Shown: in pieces, positions 61,274-64,000 of the stretch | How the letters are laid out: each line of letters starts with the position of its first letter | Numbering within the stretch: position 1 is the first letter of the stretch | Made by a program: the position numbers and the translations under genes | Notes under the pieces: generated by a model | Told to the model about the DNA's origin: nothing | The model's database searches: none | Seen by the model: only the letters and a program-made list of their open reading frames with translations | Assembly (NCBI RefSeq): GCF_016587435.1 | Contig: NZ_BNJJ01000010.1 | Location: 124,001 to 188,000, forward strand | Direction of reading: 5' to 3' | Source: Dictyobacter formicarum | GTDB taxonomy: Bacteria > Chloroflexota > Ktedonobacteria > Ktedonobacterales > Ktedonobacteraceae | Length of the DNA: 64,000 bases

Positions 61274-63043
61274 ATGGAGAATACATTCCTTCGCGGTATG
61301 CAGGGTAGTGTACGCCTTGAGCCTGGGAGCAGTGAAGAGCTGGCGGCTAACATGCAGTTGTCTCGTAGCTGGCAGCAAGACATCTGCCAGGTTACCCTGA
61401 CAAATAAGAATGCAAGCCCCGTGCGCGTGCGGGAAGTGGTCTTATTTCATGGCGACTTCGACCTGAGCCCGGACTGCGCATGGTATGGCGAAGGGTACCA
61501 GATGTTGTCTCAGACCAATGGGAGCCTGGAACAACCACGTTCCATTGGTAGCTATCGCGACCACGAGCACTATAAACTCGAGCAACTTCCAGAGTTCTTC
61601 ACTGCCTATAACCTGGTGACGTTCCAGATTGAGCCTGCGCGTCACCTGCTGCTGGCCTTCACCTCCTGTCGCCGCTTTAGCGGCCTCTTCCGTGTCAATC
61701 CCGGCTCTATTGAAGTGGTGATGGAGACTGAAGGGCTGGTCCTGGCCCCTGGCCAGCGCTGGAACCTGGAAGAGTTTATGTGCGGCATGGGCGCCGATCG
61801 GGAGCAGCTATTGTCTAGATTGGCGGAGCGTATCCAGCAGTACCATCCTCGCCTGACGTGGCCTGGGATACCCACCGGCTGGTGCTCCTGGTACGGTTAT
61901 GGTCCAGAAGTCAGTGAGCAGAATATCCAGGCGGCTATGCGCGCGATTGGGACCGCGCTGCCCGATCTACAATACATCCAGATTGATGATGGCTACCAGC
62001 GCTACATGGGTGACTGGCTGACGCCGGGCACGCGTTTCCCACGCGGCGTCAAAGCGCTATGTCGCGGGATACATGCCCATGGGTTTGAGCCGGCCATCTG
62101 GGTTGCTCCCTTTATCGCCGAACAGGAGTCCCAGGTGCTCAAAGAGCATCCCGACTGGTTCGTCCAGGACGACGCGGGCCAGCCCCTTTCTTCAGCCGCT
62201 ATTTCGTTTGGAGGCTGGCGCAAGCCTCCCTGGTATATGCTGGACGGCACGCATCCAGGCGCTCAGGCATATCTAGAGCGTGTGTTTCGCACCATGCGCG
62301 AGGAATGGGGCTGCCGCTACTTCAAGCTCGACGCCCTCACCTGGGGCGCCTTGCCGGGCGGACGACGCTACGATCAGGCCGCCACGCGCATCGAGGCATA
62401 CCGGCAGGGTATGGCCGCGCTCCAGCGGGGCGCAGGCGATGACAGCCTGATCCTGGGCTGCAACGCACCGCTATGGGCCTCGCTCGGCACCGTCCACGCT
62501 ATGCGCGTTTCAGGGGACATCGCCCGCCGCTGGTCGACCGTCGAGACGGTCGCGCGAGAAACCTTCTGGCGCAACTGGCAGCACGGACGACTATGGATCA
62601 ACGATCCAGATTGCGTAGTCCTGACCAACCAGAATGGAAGCACGCTGACGCCAGACGAGATCCTTTTTCATGCCACCGCCATCGCAGCCTCTGGTGGCAT
62701 GGTGCTATCCGGAGATCGGGTAGAGAATCTTTCAGACGAGCAGTGGAACATGTTGGGGCAGCTGTTGCCGCCCACTGGCCGGCCTGCCCGTTTCGATGAT
62801 CTGAGCCAGTGTATCGGGCGCACCCAGGTGAATGGCGAGCTGCGGCTCTACCTCTTCAACTGGGACGATGATCCGCGCGACTTACAGGTTCCCCTGAGCA
62901 GTAGCTGGCAGCTGACCGACATATGGAGCGGTGCTGACCTCGGCCTGCACGATGGCGAGATCACGCTCAAGCAAATGCCACCGCATTCGGCCCGCCTGCT
63001 GTCGGCCAGACGTCCCGCTGACTGGAAAGCCGATAGAGTGTGA
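61274..63043 (+). CDS. GH36-type alpha-galactosidase
   Basis: 589 residues; ATG after AAAGGAG (a GTG 6 bases upstream is rejected). An N-terminal beta domain to about residue 190 precedes the (beta/alpha)8 barrel. GWCSWYGYGPEVSEQNIQAA and YIQIDDGYQRYMGDWL are GH36/GH27-clan blocks. The nucleophile is Asp353 in YFKLDALTWG and the acid/base Asp415 in VSGDIARRW. No signal peptide. It would release galactose from raffinose-family or galactomannan oligosaccharides in the cytoplasm. Its stop codon overlaps the start of an MFS stub (GTGA). Confidence 0.88.
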   Translation: MENTFLRGMQGSVRLEPGSSEELAANMQLSRSWQQDICQVTLTNKNASPVRVREVVLFHGDFDLSPDCAWYGEGYQMLSQTNGSLEQPRSIGSYRDHEHYKLEQLPEFFTAYNLVTFQIEPARHLLLAFTSCRRFSGLFRVNPGSIEVVMETEGLVLAPGQRWNLEEFMCGMGADREQLLSRLAERIQQYHPRLTWPGIPTGWCSWYGYGPEVSEQNIQAAMRAIGTALPDLQYIQIDDGYQRYMGDWLTPGTRFPRGVKALCRGIHAHGFEPAIWVAPFIAEQESQVLKEHPDWFVQDDAGQPLSSAAISFGGWRKPPWYMLDGTHPGAQAYLERVFRTMREEWGCRYFKLDALTWGALPGGRRYDQAATRIEAYRQGMAALQRGAGDDSLILGCNAPLWASLGTVHAMRVSGDIARRWSTVETVARETFWRNWQHGRLWINDPDCVVLTNQNGSTLTPDEILFHATAIAASGGMVLSGDRVENLSDEQWNMLGQLLPPTGRPARFDDLSQCIGRTQVNGELRLYLFNWDDDPRDLQVPLSSSWQLTDIWSGADLGLHDGEITLKQMPPHSARLLSARRPADWKADRV

Positions 63044-63123
63044 GCGCGCTCCTGCGCAACCGCAACTATGTTTTGTTGTGGGTGGGACAACTTGTCTCCA
63101 GCACCGGAGACTGGGCATTTTAA
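63040..63123 (+). pseudogene. MFS transporter stub (27 codons)
   Basis: GTG at 63040 overlaps the stop of the GH36 gene by 4 bases. The product SALLRNRNYVLLWVGQLVSS, then TGDWAF and a stop, is the usual beginning of MFS exporters (LLRNRxFxLLWxGQLVSxxGDWxF). The next 380 codons are gone, replaced by repeat-like DNA (GAGCATGCCGGGGTCATGAT at 63149-63168). A truncated transporter of the galactosidase unit. Confidence 0.8.
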
Positions 63124-63199
63124 GGTGGCGTTTCGTACGCTGAGCGAGCATGCCGGGGTCATGATCAAGCTAGAGTGTTCTGTTCTGTTGATTCCTCTC

Positions 63200-63493
63200 T
63201 CAAGAAGAATGGGACAGAGCCGCAACTTGCTCAATGATTTCCATCAGTACTGTGACGCCTCGGATGATGTCAGGGATCTCCAGGCTTGAATAGCCTAAAA
63301 GCAGACCAGAGCGATCAGGGGGACCAAGATAGTAGGTATCAAGAGGAGTGACGATGACATTGCGCTTCTGTGCCAGAAGCGCAACGTGTGTGGCGGAGAC
63401 TGAGGCTCCCAGTTCAAGATAGACGTGTAGACCTGCTTCCAGTCCGCGTAACTGTGCGAGATGTGCGATAGGAGCAAGCGTTATGTGGCTATT
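63200..63493 (-). pseudogene. MocR/PdxR-type regulator, C-terminal remnant
   Basis: The minus-strand frame reads LAPIAHLAQLRGLEAGLHVY, then LELGASVSATHVALLAQKRN, VIVTPLDTYYLGPPDRSGLL and LLGYSSLEIPDIIRGVTVLM to a stop at 63200-63202. This is the end of the aminotransferase-like part of GntR/MocR regulators (GLEAGLH...PLxxYY...GLLLGYSxL). The rest is absent: an in-frame TGA lies at 63494-63496. A short inverted pair GTGGCT/AGCCAC (63485-63531) stands at the break and may mark an insertion. Confidence 0.82.
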
Positions 63494-63682
63494 TCAATTT
63501 TGCAAGAAGTGGCCCTTTTAATAAAGCCACATTTTCGCTAGAGTATTGTACGTGAAATACGCACACACGAGCAAGATGCAACAGACGCGTTGCAACCAAT
63601 CCATTACTGGGAAGTCACGCAACGATTGGTTTCACCGCAGGACGTGGTTTCAGCAATGGAATCGCACCGGAAAGGAAACAGG

Positions 63683-63985
63683 ATGAAAAAGACTTTCGTA
63701 ATTCTTTGGGCACCAGGTCCGGCCTGGGTTCCGGACAAGACCGTACGCGAACAGCCGTATTGGGCGGAACATGCCACCTTCATGGACTCGCTTTTTGAAA
63801 ACGGAATGGTGGTCCTGGGTGGCCCCTTTGCCGATGCGACGGGATCACTAGTGATCGTTGAAGCAGAGAACGAGCAAGAAGTGGCTGACTTGTTTGCGCA
63901 CGACCCGTTTGTGGAGCATGATATTTTTGCCCTCAACAGCCTCAAGCAATGGCTGCTTTTTCTGGATGCGCGTCGCAAAGAATGA
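63683..63985 (+). CDS. YCII-related protein
   Basis: 100 residues; ATG after AAAGGAAACAGG. FVILWAPGPAWVPDKTVREQ is the family start (xVxLxxGPxW), then WAEHATFMDSLFENGMVVLG with the invariant His and GPFADATGSLVIVEAENEQE with the active-site Asp-like segment. DPFVEHDIFALNSLKQWLL is the ferredoxin-like end. YCII-like proteins are small, dimeric and probably enzymatic, often with chlorinated aromatic compounds. Its role here cannot be inferred. Confidence 0.88.
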   Translation: MKKTFVILWAPGPAWVPDKTVREQPYWAEHATFMDSLFENGMVVLGGPFADATGSLVIVEAENEQEVADLFAHDPFVEHDIFALNSLKQWLLFLDARRKE

Positions 63986-64000
63986 AGAGCATCTCAAGTC

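Overview
The window looks like a chromosomal, largely accessory region of a Gram-positive-like soil bacterium, most probably Chloroflexota of class Ktedonobacteria. This is inference. It rests on the gene mix (a CtpI-type giant P-type ATPase, an F420/deazaflavin-type oxidoreductase, two cytochromes P450, many MFS exporters and small-molecule phosphotransferases, several one-gene regulators), mid-range to high GC, and dense dispersed hairpin repeats between genes. No rRNA, tRNA or CRISPR array was seen.

Layout. 0-6.5 kb: 3' end of a phage-type terminase, a membrane protein, a phosphotransferase, a proline-iminopeptidase-like hydrolase, an MFS exporter and a haloacid-dehalogenase-type HAD enzyme. 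6.5-13.7 kb: a CtpI-like P-type ATPase beside two divergent, homologous two-gene modules of small proteins with a 51-codon small ORF between them. 13.8-18 kb: phosphotransferase, methyltransferase and a two-gene membrane/secreted pair. 18-23 kb: two P450s around a LysE-type exporter and a four-helix membrane protein. 23-25 kb: a perfect MITE, then the most striking gene of the window (23917-24963), in which a nearly canonical gas-vesicle structural protein (GvpA) is fused in frame to a histidine kinase. 25-32 kb: HIT protein, asparagine synthetase, MsrA, an oxidoreductase-TetR pair behind a 54-bp perfect palindrome, a CopD-like membrane protein. 32-40 kb: Nudix hydrolase, a frameshifted S9 peptidase, MFS exporter, MarR regulator with a coupled ORF remnant, flavin reductase-like protein, anti-sigma/ECF-sigma pair. 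40-46 kb: membrane protein, an isolated trehalase-type N-terminal domain, a pyridine-nucleotide disulfide oxidoreductase and an MFS exporter with a leader. 46-54 kb: LMW-phosphatase-like protein, hydrolase, Lrp-permease couple, Fes-like esterase, GNAT, and a divergent GH51 arabinofuranosidase/AraR-like regulator pair. 54-64 kb: phosphotransferase, VOC and SMP-30 proteins, hydrolase, an MhqR/MhqO-like quinone-response pair, a HicB-DinB fusion, a GH36 galactosidase, two gene remnants and a YCII protein.

Regulatory logic readable from the DNA: the arabinofuranosidase regulator has a palindrome inside its own promoter and looks leaderless; the MarR regulator and the neighbouring ring-cleaving dioxygenase share the same AGTTTA-N4-TAAACT operator; a TGACCGGTCA-centred palindrome precedes the oxidoreductase-TetR pair; an Lrp regulator overlaps its permease by 4 bp. 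Intergenic space holds a REP-like hairpin family whose stem sequences vary in a compensated way while the flanks stay constant, four large composite copies of 214-301 bp, two tandem arrays (54-bp and 74-bp periods), and several very long perfect hairpins acting as probable terminators. Starts were chosen by Shine-Dalgarno spacing where possible.
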